In this document: one piece after another, positions 1-7,986 of the stretch
Layout: each line of letters begins with the position of its first letter
Position numbering within the stretch: position 1 is the stretch's first letter
NCBI RefSeq assembly: GCF_024979315.1
Contig: NZ_JANLCK010000019.1
Coordinates: 1 to 42,781, forward strand
Source of the DNA: Herbiconiux oxytropis
GTDB lineage: Bacteria > Actinomycetota > Actinomycetes > Actinomycetales > Microbacteriaceae
Length of the DNA stretch: 42,781 nucleotides
Direction of reading: 5' to 3'
Translations under genes and position numbers: made by a program
The notes under the pieces: model-generated
The model's database searches: none
The model's input: only the letters and a program-made list of their open reading frames with translations
Told to the model about the DNA's origin: nothing

Positions 1-822
1 TGGGGTCGTGGGTGCTGATTCGCACCCGGCCAGCACCACCGCCGGCACCGTCACGATCACACTCGGGACGAAACCGGCCACACCATCAGCACGGCCCAGG
101 ATGCGGTCGGCGAGAATGTCCGAACGCAGCTGCGCCTGCGTGCGCGACTCCGTGTCGCTGCGTGCCGCGCGGGCCGCCTGATCGATCACGTCATGAATCG
201 CCAACGCATCCACCGCCGACAGATGATGATGGAGGGTCGCCATGCCATCACGCTCAGCATCCACCCACACCGCACGCTCCTCACGCGCCAGCACCGCACG
301 GCGGGTGATCGACTCAGGGTGATGCACCTCACGCAACCGACGGGCCGCGTCGTCGAAGCGGGCCGGGTTCTTCTCCCGCGCCTGCGGCAGAACGGCGTGC
401 TCGAACGCACCACGCGTCTCCACCGGCAGAGAGCCGGCGTGCACCACCACCGAACGGGCATGGGCGTAGGACACCTCACCCGCCTCGAGCGCAGTGAGCG
501 TCGAAGGCAGATCCTCCACCAGCGTCTCCGCATCCGCGATCAGACGCGACACCGCCCCCTCCGAACGCCGAGACGCACACGCGATTTCGGCCCGCAACGA
601 CCGCCTCGCCCACTCCCGCGCCTTCGGCGTCAGACCACCCTGCAGCAGTTCCGCCCGAGACTCCGCCAACCCCACCGCCCGCGCCAACCGGCGCGCCTGA
701 CGGGCCTGCAGCTTCGCAATCTCCCGGTCATCCCGCACGAACCCCGCCACCTCATCCGAGATCGCCCGCGCGAGCGCATCCAACCGGGTGGCCCCGGGAG
801 TAGATCCGAACGTCGTCTTCAT
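1..822 (-). CDS. DUF222 domain protein (13E12/HNH-type family), 5' part only
   Basis: The minus strand is open from an ATG at 822 to the left window edge (274 codons, no stop), so the C-terminus is missing. The visible protein is rich in Ala, Arg and Glu, with the helical pattern of DUF222: an N-terminal segment ending in AKLQARQARRLARAVGLAES, a central stretch with GEVSYAHARSVV, and a later segment with AVDALAIHDVIDQAARAARS. In actinobacteria this domain usually precedes a C-terminal HNH nuclease motif, which would lie outside the window. The family is often present in many copies per genome and its role is not established. No strong ribosome binding site precedes the ATG, so the start is likely but not certain. 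The gene is divergent from the LacI gene at 905. Confidence 0.8.
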   Translation of the reverse strand, partial: MKTTFGSTPGATRLDALARAISDEVAGFVRDDREIAKLQARQARRLARAVGLAESRAELLQGGLTPKAREWARRSLRAEIACASRRSEGAVSRLIADAETLVEDLPSTLTALEAGEVSYAHARSVVVHAGSLPVETRGAFEHAVLPQAREKNPARFDDAARRLREVHHPESITRRAVLAREERAVWVDAERDGMATLHHHLSAVDALAIHDVIDQAARAARSDTESRTQAQLRSDILADRILGRADGVAGFVPSVIVTVPAVVLAGCESAPTTP

Positions 823-892
823 GAGGTTTATTCAACCAGCAGCCACCGACACCGGGCCCCGCCGCAGCAGACCACCCGACACGACCCTGCGG

Positions 893-900
893 TAACGTTA
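893..900 (+). promoter_or_regulatory. TAACGTTA palindrome at the -10 position of the LacI gene
   Basis: A perfect 8-bp palindrome with the central CG typical of LacI-family operators. TAACGT (893-898) also sits where a -10 box would be for a transcript starting at the GTG at 905. It may be both promoter and autoregulatory operator. This is inferred from position only; no good -35 box was found. Confidence 0.35.
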
Positions 901-904
901 TCTC

Positions 905-2005
905 GTGAGTGACGTGAGGAAGCAGCCCACGTTGCACGACGTGGCCAGACTGGCAGGCTTCTCCACGTCGACCACCGCCCGCGCCCTCGGCAACTACGGC
1001 CGGATCGCCGAGACCACGCGCGAGAAGGTGCGCGCCGCCGCCGACGAGCTCGGCTACCGAGCCAACCCGCTCGCCCGCAGCATGATCACGGGCAAGACCA
1101 AGACCATCGGCGTGGTCTGCGCCGACCTCAGCAGCCCCTTCTTCGCCGAGGCTCTCCGCGGCATCAGCGACGTGGCCAAGGGCCGCGGCTACGACATCCT
1201 GATCGTCAACACCGACGAGGACGTCGCCTCAGAACGCGACGCCGTCGCACTGCTCCGCGACCGCCACGTCGACGGCGTGATCGTCTCCCCCGCCGACGTG
1301 CGCCAGGTCGGCCACCTCGCCGCCCTGCAGACCCCCGAACGCGCCCTCGTGCTGCTCGACCGCTCGAGCGCCGCCCTCGACGCCGACTCCGTGACCGTCG
1401 ACGACGTGAGCGCCATGACGGATGCCGTGGGCCGGCTGCTCGACGCCGGCCACCGCCACATCGGCATCGTCACCGAGCTGCGGATCGAACGCGAGGCCGA
1501 CTGGCAGTCACTGCTCGGCGACCTCGACCACTCCGAGCGCCGCGAACTCAACCCGAGCTCCCGCCGACTGCTCGGCTACCTCCGCGCACACCGTGAGCAC
1601 GACATCCCGATCGACCCCGCCCTCGTCGCCCGCACCGGCGCCACCTCCGTCGACTCCGCCCGCAGCGCCACCACCCGGCTGCTCGACCAGCGCGCACAGA
1701 CCGGGATGACCGCCGTGGTCACCGTCGACAACACCACCTCCGTGGGCGCCTACGGAGCGATCCGCGACCACGGGCTGCGGGTTCCGGACGACCTCTCGTT
1801 CATCGCCTTCGACAACCTCGACTGGACGACCCTCGTGCAGCCCGCCGTGTCGGTGATCGAACAGCCCGTCTACGCCCTCGGCAGCCGCGCCGCCGAAGTG
1901 CTCCTCGACCGCCTCGACGGCACCCGCGACACCCCGGGCGAGGAGATCCTCCTCGACACCCGCTTCATCGAACGCGAGTCGATCCGCGCGGTGCAGCAGG
2001 TCTGA
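905..2005 (+). CDS. LacI-family transcriptional regulator
   Basis: 366 residues. The N-terminus (PTLHDVARLAGFSTSTTARAL, residues about 8-28) is a LacI helix-turn-helix, followed by the hinge segment ELGYRANPLARSMITGKTKT. The rest is a type 1 periplasmic-binding-protein fold with recognisable VCADLSSPFFAEALRGI and VPDDLSFIAFDNLDWTT segments. A roughly 40-residue insertion (about residues 205-245) is unusual for the family. The start is GTG, six bases behind a TAACGT -10-like element. The gene is convergent with the end of the nine-gene SIS/PfkB/ABC/HyuAB operon. It is therefore a candidate regulator of that operon through the ACGTT-centred operators at 11808-11845, but the link is inference. 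The effector is unknown, probably a sugar or sugar derivative. Confidence 0.9.
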   Translation: MSDVRKQPTLHDVARLAGFSTSTTARALGNYGRIAETTREKVRAAADELGYRANPLARSMITGKTKTIGVVCADLSSPFFAEALRGISDVAKGRGYDILIVNTDEDVASERDAVALLRDRHVDGVIVSPADVRQVGHLAALQTPERALVLLDRSSAALDADSVTVDDVSAMTDAVGRLLDAGHRHIGIVTELRIEREADWQSLLGDLDHSERRELNPSSRRLLGYLRAHREHDIPIDPALVARTGATSVDSARSATTRLLDQRAQTGMTAVVTVDNTTSVGAYGAIRDHGLRVPDDLSFIAFDNLDWTTLVQPAVSVIEQPVYALGSRAAEVLLDRLDGTRDTPGEEILLDTRFIERESIRAVQQV

Positions 2006-2007
2006 CC

Positions 2008-2055
2008 GGCCGGGGAGTCAGGCCGGGGAGCCCGGCCGGGGAGTCAGGCCGGCGA
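2008..2055. repeat. 13-bp tandem repeat at the convergent 3' junction
   Basis: Three full copies and one partial copy of GGCCGGGGAG plus TCA or CCC (2008-2020, 2021-2033, 2034-2046, partial 2047-2055) lie between the LacI stop and the VOC gene. The VOC stop codon (TCA on the plus strand, 2044-2046) is part of the third unit. Confidence 0.8.
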
Positions 2056-2556
2056 ATCCGCCCACGCGTCGAACTCGGCACGGTTCGCCTCGAGCCCCAG
2101 CTCGATGCGGCCGGCGAGCGGATGCACGAGGTAGCGGTAGCGCACCGAATCGTCGGCATCGAGACCTGTCGCCTCCACCACCCAGCCGGCACCCACGAGC
2201 GCTGCAGTGGCGACCTCGACATCGGCCACCCAATAGCTGAGATGGTGCACCGCCAGAACACCCGGCCCCGCCACGACCGGCACGAAGACGCTCCCGGATG
2301 CGGCCGAGATCACCTTGATCCGCGGCTCCCCACCGACCGCCGCCGCATACGACACCGGATGCTCACCCACCCGACCGTCGGCCGCCTCCAGCCGGGCGAC
2401 AGGCCGGGTGACACTGCTCCACCGCACCCCGGCCGCCGCGAACACCGCGAGCGTGCCCTCGAAGTCATCGGTCACGAACGCGATGTGCCCGACCGGACCG
2501 AGCAAGACGGGATCGGCGACCCTGGGACCGCCCGCATCTGCACCCGCGCCGCTCAC
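2044..2556 (-). CDS. VOC (glyoxalase-fold) family protein, distal operon gene
   Basis: 170 residues from a GTG at 2556 that overlaps the upstream stop as GTGA. The chain shows two beta-alpha-beta-beta-beta modules of a vicinal-oxygen-chelate enzyme. The first starts at GPVGHIAFVTDDFEG (about residues 25-39). The second starts at VHHLSYWVADVEVA and ends at GRIELGLEA; the His residues and the final Glu are in the usual metal-ligand positions. The nearest functional classes are the Glyoxalase_4/methylmalonyl-CoA-epimerase-like proteins, which are diverse, so the substrate cannot be read from sequence. It is the last gene of the SIS-PfkB-ABC-HyuAB operon and a likely paralogue of the gene just before it. 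The two may form a heteromer or act on two intermediates. Confidence 0.8.
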   Translation of the reverse strand: MSGAGADAGGPRVADPVLLGPVGHIAFVTDDFEGTLAVFAAAGVRWSSVTRPVARLEAADGRVGEHPVSYAAAVGGEPRIKVISAASGSVFVPVVAGPGVLAVHHLSYWVADVEVATAALVGAGWVVEATGLDADDSVRYRYLVHPLAGRIELGLEANRAEFDAWADSPA

Positions 2557-3074
2557 GCGATCCCGAGCCCGTAGTCGCGCCCCGACACCCACTCGTCCCA
2601 GGCGTGCTGCGTGTGCCGGGCACCCAACTCCAGACGGATGCCACCCGGCGCGATCAGATACGCGAAGCGGACGCGACCCTCCACGTCGTCGCCGCTGGCC
2701 TCGAGCTCGTAGCCCTCGGCACGGAGGCGCGCGATGTCGCCCTCGAGGTCGTCGCTCCAGTAGGCGAGGTGGTGCAGCGCCTGGCCGCGTGAGAGCTCGG
2801 TCGACCAGAGGCCCGACCCCGCCTGGATGAGCTCCCAGTCGGGCGACTCCCCCGAGGTCGCCGCCCACCGCACCCGAGCGGTCTCGAGTGCACGGGCATC
2901 CGGAGCCGCCGAGGAACCCGGAGCACCCGGGCGGTCACCGAGCACGACCGTCACCTCCTGCTCCTGCACCGAGGTGAAGGAGTGCCCGAGCGTCGCCCCG
3001 AGGTCGCGTGCCGTGGCGTCGAGATCGTCCACGACGATCCCGACGTGCCACAGCGCACCGAGCACCGAGGTCAC
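2553..3074 (-). CDS. VOC (glyoxalase-fold) family protein
   Basis: 173 residues from a GTG at 3074 that overlaps the HyuB stop as GTGA. The VOC modules are visible as LWHVGIVVDDLDATARDLG near the N-terminus and LHHLAYWSDDLEGDIARLRA near residue 105. A C-terminal GGIRLELGA carries the Glu usually used as metal ligand. Candidate ligands are therefore His in HVGI, His in LHHL and the final Glu. The layout matches its downstream neighbour. Coupling by 4-bp overlaps on both sides implies co-translation with HyuB. The role is unknown. A glyoxalase-fold enzyme beside an ATP-dependent cyclic-amide hydrolase could work as an epimerase (as hydantoin racemases do functionally, though those are another family) or on a dicarbonyl-derived adduct; both are speculation. 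Confidence 0.8.
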   Translation of the reverse strand: MTSVLGALWHVGIVVDDLDATARDLGATLGHSFTSVQEQEVTVVLGDRPGAPGSSAAPDARALETARVRWAATSGESPDWELIQAGSGLWSTELSRGQALHHLAYWSDDLEGDIARLRAEGYELEASGDDVEGRVRFAYLIAPGGIRLELGARHTQHAWDEWVSGRDYGLGIA

Positions 3075-4855
3075 CGAGTGGCCTCCGACACCACGGCGGC
3101 AGCACCCACCCCACCGGCGACCTCCGCCGCCCGTCCCGCATCGAACCCGTACTCCGCCACCGCCGCCGCCGGCGAGATGAACCCCGCCCGCAGGTCGGCC
3201 TCCACCGCCTCGACCGGCCGATCCTCCACCGGCCCGAACCCGCCGCCGCCACCGGCCCGCAGGCTCACGACCTCGCCGGACTGCGCCACACCCTTGCCCT
3301 TCGACCGCAGGGCGTGCTCCACGCCGTCGCCATCGATGAGGTGCAGCGAGGCGACCGCGCCCGAGTCCCCACCGTGCAGGCCCGTGGGCGGGAACGACGG
3401 GTTCGTCTGCTCCGCCTCCGACAGGAAGTGCAGCGGCTTCTCCGAGACGTTCCGGTAGTCGGCCCGGATGCCGAGGCCCCCGCGCTGCGCTCCCGCTCCA
3501 CCCGAGTCGGTGATGAGCTCGTAGCGCTCGACCCGCAGCTCGTAGCTGGTCTCGATGATCTCCGCGGGGATGAGGGCGCAGTTGCCCATGTGCACGTCCA
3601 TCGCGTTCGATCCGTCGCGGAAGCGGTTGCCGCCGGCACCGCCCGCGACGTTCGCGAGCAGCACGGCGCCGTCGCCCGACTTCGGCGAGCGCGACTCGCA
3701 GACGAGCACGGGCCAGCCCACGAACCACTCGGCGCTCGCCCGATCCGGAGCCGCGAAGGCCAGAGCCTTCGTGACGATCGAGGCGAGGCGCTGCGAAGCG
3801 AGGTGCCGGTCGCCGACCGCCGCAGGGAACACCGGGTTCACGGCGGTGCCCTCGGGCGCGATGATCGACACGGGCGCGAGCGAGCCCTCGTTGAACGAGA
3901 CGTCCGGCGGCATGAGGCACTTCACCGAGTAGTGCACCACCGAACGCAGGGTGGAGTTCGGGATGTTCATGCCGCCCGCCATCTGCGGCGCACTGCCGGT
4001 GAAGTCGAACGTGATCGCCTCGCCCTCGACGATCACGGCCACCCGCATGAGCACGGGCTCATCCAGCCGGATGCCGTCGTTGTCGAGCCAGCCTTCGGCC
4101 TCGTAGCGGCCGTCGGCGAGCTTGCCGATCTCTCGCGACGTGCGATAGGCCGTGCTGTCGAACAGGTCGGCGATGGCGTCGGCGAGCACGGGCGAGCCGT
4201 ACTTCGCCGCGAGCTCCGCGAACCGCCTCGCCCCCGAGCGGCCGGCGGCGATCTGCGCCCGCAGGTCACCGAGGTTCTGCGAGGGGTGCCGCACGTTGGC
4301 CGTGATGATGTCGTGCAGGTTCTGCTCGCGCACCCCTCGCACCTCGTACTTGAGAGCGGGCAGCAGCACGCCCTCCTCGTAGGCCGACTCGGACTGCGCG
4401 GCCGCGGTGCCCGCGATCCGGCCGCCCCAGTCGGCGTGGTGTGCGATGACGCCGGTGAACCCGATGAGCGTCTCCTCGGCGTCGAAGACCGGCACGAACA
4501 TGTTCATGTCGTTTGTCTGGCACGCGCCCATGTAGGGGTGGTTGTTGAGGAGGACGTCGCCCGGGTGGATGTCGTCGCCCCACTTCTCGATGCACGCCTG
4601 CAGTGCCGGCGCCATCGACGCCAGCAGCGTCGGGATGTCGAGGGCCGCGGCGACCATGCGCCCCTCGGCGTCGAAGACGGCGCAGGAGTAGTCGCGCATG
4701 TCCTTGACCACGACGCTCAGGGCCGTGCGGCGGAGCGCATTGCCCATCTCCTCGGCGATGGTCTCGAGGGCATTGCGCACGACCTCGGTGGTGATGGGAT
4801 CGGTGCGGCGTTCCGGCGGGGTCGAGACCGGGGCTGCCGTGGCGAGGGTGCTCAC
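3071..4855 (-). CDS. hyuB: Hydantoinase B/oxoprolinase family subunit (HyuB)
   Basis: 594 residues, within the normal range for HyuB. The N-terminus DPITTEVVRNALETIAEEMG, then RDYSCAVFDAEGRMVA, HPGDVLLNNHPYMG and HHADWGGRIAGT are typical of the hydantoinase B/oxoprolinase domain. The C-terminal GGAGAQRGGLGIRADY and a glycine-rich SLRAGGGGGFG are also family hallmarks. HyuB partners HyuA for ATP-dependent hydrolysis of cyclic amides such as hydantoins, N-methylhydantoin or 5-oxoproline. The start is GTG (4855), overlapping the HyuA stop as GTGA, which implies equal expression of the two subunits. Family membership is clear. The substrate is not known, and the fructosamine-type operon context is unusual for this enzyme. 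Confidence 0.9.
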   Translation of the reverse strand: MSTLATAAPVSTPPERRTDPITTEVVRNALETIAEEMGNALRRTALSVVVKDMRDYSCAVFDAEGRMVAAALDIPTLLASMAPALQACIEKWGDDIHPGDVLLNNHPYMGACQTNDMNMFVPVFDAEETLIGFTGVIAHHADWGGRIAGTAAAQSESAYEEGVLLPALKYEVRGVREQNLHDIITANVRHPSQNLGDLRAQIAAGRSGARRFAELAAKYGSPVLADAIADLFDSTAYRTSREIGKLADGRYEAEGWLDNDGIRLDEPVLMRVAVIVEGEAITFDFTGSAPQMAGGMNIPNSTLRSVVHYSVKCLMPPDVSFNEGSLAPVSIIAPEGTAVNPVFPAAVGDRHLASQRLASIVTKALAFAAPDRASAEWFVGWPVLVCESRSPKSGDGAVLLANVAGGAGGNRFRDGSNAMDVHMGNCALIPAEIIETSYELRVERYELITDSGGAGAQRGGLGIRADYRNVSEKPLHFLSEAEQTNPSFPPTGLHGGDSGAVASLHLIDGDGVEHALRSKGKGVAQSGEVVSLRAGGGGGFGPVEDRPVEAVEADLRAGFISPAAAVAEYGFDAGRAAEVAGGVGAAAVVSEATR

Positions 4856-6921
4856 GCGGAGACCTCCTTGTTGTAGGTGAGGACGAGGTTGCCACCCGGG
4901 TCGACGACGCCGGAGACGTTCGGCGTGACCACCGTGGTCGCCTCCCGCTCCTCGACGATCGCGGGGCCCTGGAAGACGGCGCCGGGCGCGAGGTTCTCGC
5001 GCTCATAGACGGGGGTGTCGTTCCACCCGGTCTCGCGGAAGTAGACCGGCCGGCTGGAGTCGGGCGAGGCGGATGCGGCCGGCGCGGCGCCGGCCGTCCC
5101 GGTCTCGGGCCGCTGCAGGGTGCCGACGGCCTCGATCCCGATCGAGTAGAGCTCGACCTTCTCGGAGGCGTCGCTGTGGCCGAACTCGAACAGGTGCCGC
5201 TCGTGGAAGCGGGCCACCGCATCCTCGAGCGCCGCGTCGTCGATCGGGGCGTCGCCGATCACGACCTCCACGTCGTTGTCCTGCCAGGCGTAGCGGAACC
5301 GCGCCACCCGCAGGTGCGTCGTGCTCTGCACGCCCGCGGAGGCGAGGCGCTCCTCGGCCTGCACGATGAGCCCGGCGCAGATGGCCTCGACCTCGGCGGC
5401 CGAAGTGCTCTCCATGCCCACGTCGACGAGGGTGAAGAAGTCGTACTTCACGTCGGAGCCCGAGAGCCCGACCGCCGAGAAGGTGCCGGGGTTCAACGGC
5501 ACGATGACGCCGGCCACATCGACGATGGCGCCGACGCTGAGGGCGTGCATGGGACCTGCGCCACCGAACGGCAGCAGGTGGAAGTCGCGCGGGTCGTGCC
5601 CGCGGTTGACGCTCACCACGCGGGCACCGCGCGCCATGACGGCGTCGGCGACCTCGAGGATGCCGGCGGCCGCTTCGGCGAGCTCCATGCCGAGCGGCTC
5701 GGCCACGTGCACGCGGATGGCCTCGCGCGCCGCGTCGATGTCGAGATCCATCTCGCCGCCGAGGAAGCGCTTCGGGTCGATCCGGCCGAGCACGAGCTGC
5801 GCATCCGTCGTGGTCGGCCGCGTGCCACCGCGCCCGTAGCAGGCGGGGCCGGGCACCGCGCCCGCGCTCTCCGGGCCCACCCGCAGCGCGCCGGACTCGT
5901 CGACCCTGGCGAGCGAGCCGCCGCCGGATCCGATGGTGTGGATGGCGAACTGCGGCACGAGCAGGGGCCGGCCCTCGAACTCGGTCTCGCGCTCGAGGGC
6001 CGCGCGGCCCTCGGCGATGAGCGCGATGTCGGTGGAGGTGCCGCCCATGTCGAACGTGATGAGGTCGGCGTACTCGGGCTGCTCGGCCACCCGGGTGGCG
6101 GCGAGGACACCGGCCGCCGGTCCCGAGAGCACCATGCGGTGAGCGTTGACCGAGGCCTCCTCTGCCGTCATGGTGCCGCCGTTGGACTGCATCACGAACA
6201 TCGGGGCGGTGACCCCGACATCGTGCAGCCCGTCGAGGATACCCGCCATGTAGCGGGCCACGAGGGGCTGAAGGGCCGCCGAGACGACGGTCGTGCTGGC
6301 CCGCTGGTACTCCTTGATCTCGGGCGCCACGGCACTCGAGATGGCGACCGACAGGCCCGGGATCGCCTCGCGGAGCGCATCGGCGATGCGCTGCTCGTGC
6401 TCGGCGTTGCGGAAGCTGAAGAGCAGGGCGATGCCCACCGCCTCCACTCCGGATGCCTTGACGCTCTCGACCACCGAGGCGATCGACTCGTCCGAGAGCG
6501 GGGTGACGACCCCACCCAGCCGGTCGACGCGCTCGGCGGCCTCGAACACGAGCTCGCGCGGCACGTACGGCTTCACCTTGGGCGCGGCGAGGTTGAAGAG
6601 GTCTGGACGCATCTGCGTGCCGATCTCGAGCATGTCGCGGAAGCCCTTGGTCACCACGAGGGCCGTGCGCGGGAGCTTGGACTCCAGCAGCGCGTTCGTG
6701 GCCACCGTCGAGCCGTGGGCGAAGACGCTGAGCGCCGACACGTCCACACCTCGGGTGCGCTTGATCTGCTCGATGCCGTTCAGGATGCCGATGGAGGCGT
6801 CGTGAGGGGTGCTCGGCACCTTCTCCACGACGGTCCGGCCGGACTCTTCGAAGACGACCACGTCGGTGAAGGTTCCTCCGACGTCGATCCCCAGTCGTGC
6901 TGTCATCGCTGCGCGTCTCAC
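4852..6921 (-). CDS. hyuA: Hydantoinase A/oxoprolinase family subunit (HyuA)
   Basis: 689 residues from the GTG at 6921, which overlaps the upstream lipoprotein stop as GTGA like every later junction in this operon. An ATG at 6906 (MTARLGIDVGGTFTD) is the alternative start and gives a more usual N-terminus. The actin-like ATPase fold shows GIDVGGTFTDVVVF, then DMGGTSTDIALI (about residue 295), the GSGGGS loop, GPACYGRGG and LPFGGAGPMHA. The length matches stand-alone HyuA rather than the about 1250-residue fused 5-oxoprolinase. HyuA is thought to provide the phosphorylating half of ATP-driven ring opening. It follows the sugar-binding lipoprotein gene directly, so it is part of the same transcript as the transporter. 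Confidence 0.9.
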   Translation of the reverse strand: MRRAAMTARLGIDVGGTFTDVVVFEESGRTVVEKVPSTPHDASIGILNGIEQIKRTRGVDVSALSVFAHGSTVATNALLESKLPRTALVVTKGFRDMLEIGTQMRPDLFNLAAPKVKPYVPRELVFEAAERVDRLGGVVTPLSDESIASVVESVKASGVEAVGIALLFSFRNAEHEQRIADALREAIPGLSVAISSAVAPEIKEYQRASTTVVSAALQPLVARYMAGILDGLHDVGVTAPMFVMQSNGGTMTAEEASVNAHRMVLSGPAAGVLAATRVAEQPEYADLITFDMGGTSTDIALIAEGRAALERETEFEGRPLLVPQFAIHTIGSGGGSLARVDESGALRVGPESAGAVPGPACYGRGGTRPTTTDAQLVLGRIDPKRFLGGEMDLDIDAAREAIRVHVAEPLGMELAEAAAGILEVADAVMARGARVVSVNRGHDPRDFHLLPFGGAGPMHALSVGAIVDVAGVIVPLNPGTFSAVGLSGSDVKYDFFTLVDVGMESTSAAEVEAICAGLIVQAEERLASAGVQSTTHLRVARFRYAWQDNDVEVVIGDAPIDDAALEDAVARFHERHLFEFGHSDASEKVELYSIGIEAVGTLQRPETGTAGAAPAASASPDSSRPVYFRETGWNDTPVYERENLAPGAVFQGPAIVEEREATTVVTPNVSGVVDPGGNLVLTYNKEVSA

Positions 6922-7904
6922 TTCTCGTCGGGCGTGGTGTAGAAGTACTTGCTGACCTCGGGGTCGTCCATGTTGTCCTTCGTGGCGATCACGGCGTCCA
7001 GGAGCGTCTCGCTCTCGGGCTCCTCGCCGTCCAGGATGTAGCCGGCGAGCTCCTCGACCGCGATGCCACCCATGTCGTAGGGCTTCTGCACCACGAGGGC
7101 GTTGATGAGACCGCGCTCGAGCAGGTCGACCTCGTCAGGGGCGGCGTCGACGCCGATCACGGCCACGTCGCGGCCGGCCTGCTGCACGCCCTGGGCGGCA
7201 CCGATGGCGGCGTTCGTCCAGGAGGCGAAGATGGCGTCGAGCTCGGTCTCGCGGGAGAGCAGCGCCGAGGTCTTCTCGACGTTCTCGGCCACGTCGGCGC
7301 CGGCGTACTCGTCGCCCGCGTTCTCGATGCCGGAGAACCCGGCGAGCGTCTCGGTCCAGCCCTCGAGCCGCACGTCGACGCTCTGGATGCCGGGGGTGTA
7401 GCCCACGTACCCCACGGTGCCCTCGCCGCCGAGGAGCTCCTCGACGTACTCGGCGGCCTGCTCGCCCGCGACCTTGCCGTCGGACTTGACGGTGCCGAGG
7501 CGCGCGCTCTCGTCGTTGACGTCGGAGTCGACCGTGATGATCGGGATGCCGGAGTCCATGATGGCCTTCATCGGTGCGACCATCGCATCCGCGTCGAGGG
7601 CCGACATGATGATGCCGTCGGGCTGAGTGGCTGCGACCGACTGCAGCAGCTGGGTCTGCGACGCCACGTCGAGCGTGGTGGGGGCCTGCCACGAGAAGTC
7701 GATGCCGAGCTCTTCGGCCTTCTCCTCCGCGCCCGTCACGAGCGTGAGGTAGTAGGGGTCGAACTGGTCGTTCAGGAGCATGACGATCTTCAGCGGCTGG
7801 TCGCCGGCTGCGTCGGTCGACGACGTCGTCGAGCTCGAGCTGCAGCCGGCGAGGGCCAGTGCGGTGACGGCGAGACCGGTGACCGCGAATGCAGTTTTCT
7901 TCAT
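6918..7904 (-). CDS. Ribose-type ABC transporter substrate-binding lipoprotein
   Basis: 328 residues. A lipoprotein signal peptide ends in the lipobox LAGC with lipidated Cys21, followed by a Ser/Thr linker. The mature part is a type 1 periplasmic-binding fold: KIVMLLNDQFDPYYLTLVTG at the first strand, QPDGIIMSALDADAMVAPM, and GVDAAPDEVDLLERG near the C-terminus. An AAGGAAAGG ribosome binding site precedes the ATG. It should capture a sugar or sugar-amino-acid compound outside the membrane and pass it to the permease encoded just upstream. In the operon the order is SIS, PfkB, ATPase, permease, this gene, then HyuAB. The ligand cannot be predicted from sequence alone. Confidence 0.9.
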   Translation of the reverse strand: MKKTAFAVTGLAVTALALAGCSSSSTTSSTDAAGDQPLKIVMLLNDQFDPYYLTLVTGAEEKAEELGIDFSWQAPTTLDVASQTQLLQSVAATQPDGIIMSALDADAMVAPMKAIMDSGIPIITVDSDVNDESARLGTVKSDGKVAGEQAAEYVEELLGGEGTVGYVGYTPGIQSVDVRLEGWTETLAGFSGIENAGDEYAGADVAENVEKTSALLSRETELDAIFASWTNAAIGAAQGVQQAGRDVAVIGVDAAPDEVDLLERGLINALVVQKPYDMGGIAVEELAGYILDGEEPESETLLDAVIATKDNMDDPEVSKYFYTTPDEK

Positions 7905-7948
7905 GGCGCTACCTTTCCTTGCTGTTGAGTGGGTGGTGCTGGTGGGCT

Positions 7949-7986
7949 ACTGGGTCGATGGATCACTGGGTCGATGGATCACTGGG
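7949..7986. repeat. 16-bp tandem repeat over the permease stop codon
   Basis: Two full copies of ACTGGGTCGATGGATC (7949-7964, 7965-7980) and the first six bases of a third (7981-7986) lie between the permease and lipoprotein genes. The permease stop (TCA, 7979-7981) falls at the junction of the second and third units, so the repeat duplicates the stop-codon region. Confidence 0.85.

Noticed and set aside
12-912. Plus-strand frames across the DUF222 gene
   Set aside because: Composition is Arg/Pro/His-rich and motif-free; the minus strand carries a continuous DUF222-like frame to the window edge.
3008-4876. Long plus-strand frame opposite hyuB (and similar long frames opposite hyuA, 5176-6942, and opposite the kinase-peptidase and SIS genes)
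   Set aside because: Antisense shadows of high-GC coding DNA: Arg/His/Gly-rich with no family motifs, while the opposite strand has clear conserved domains.
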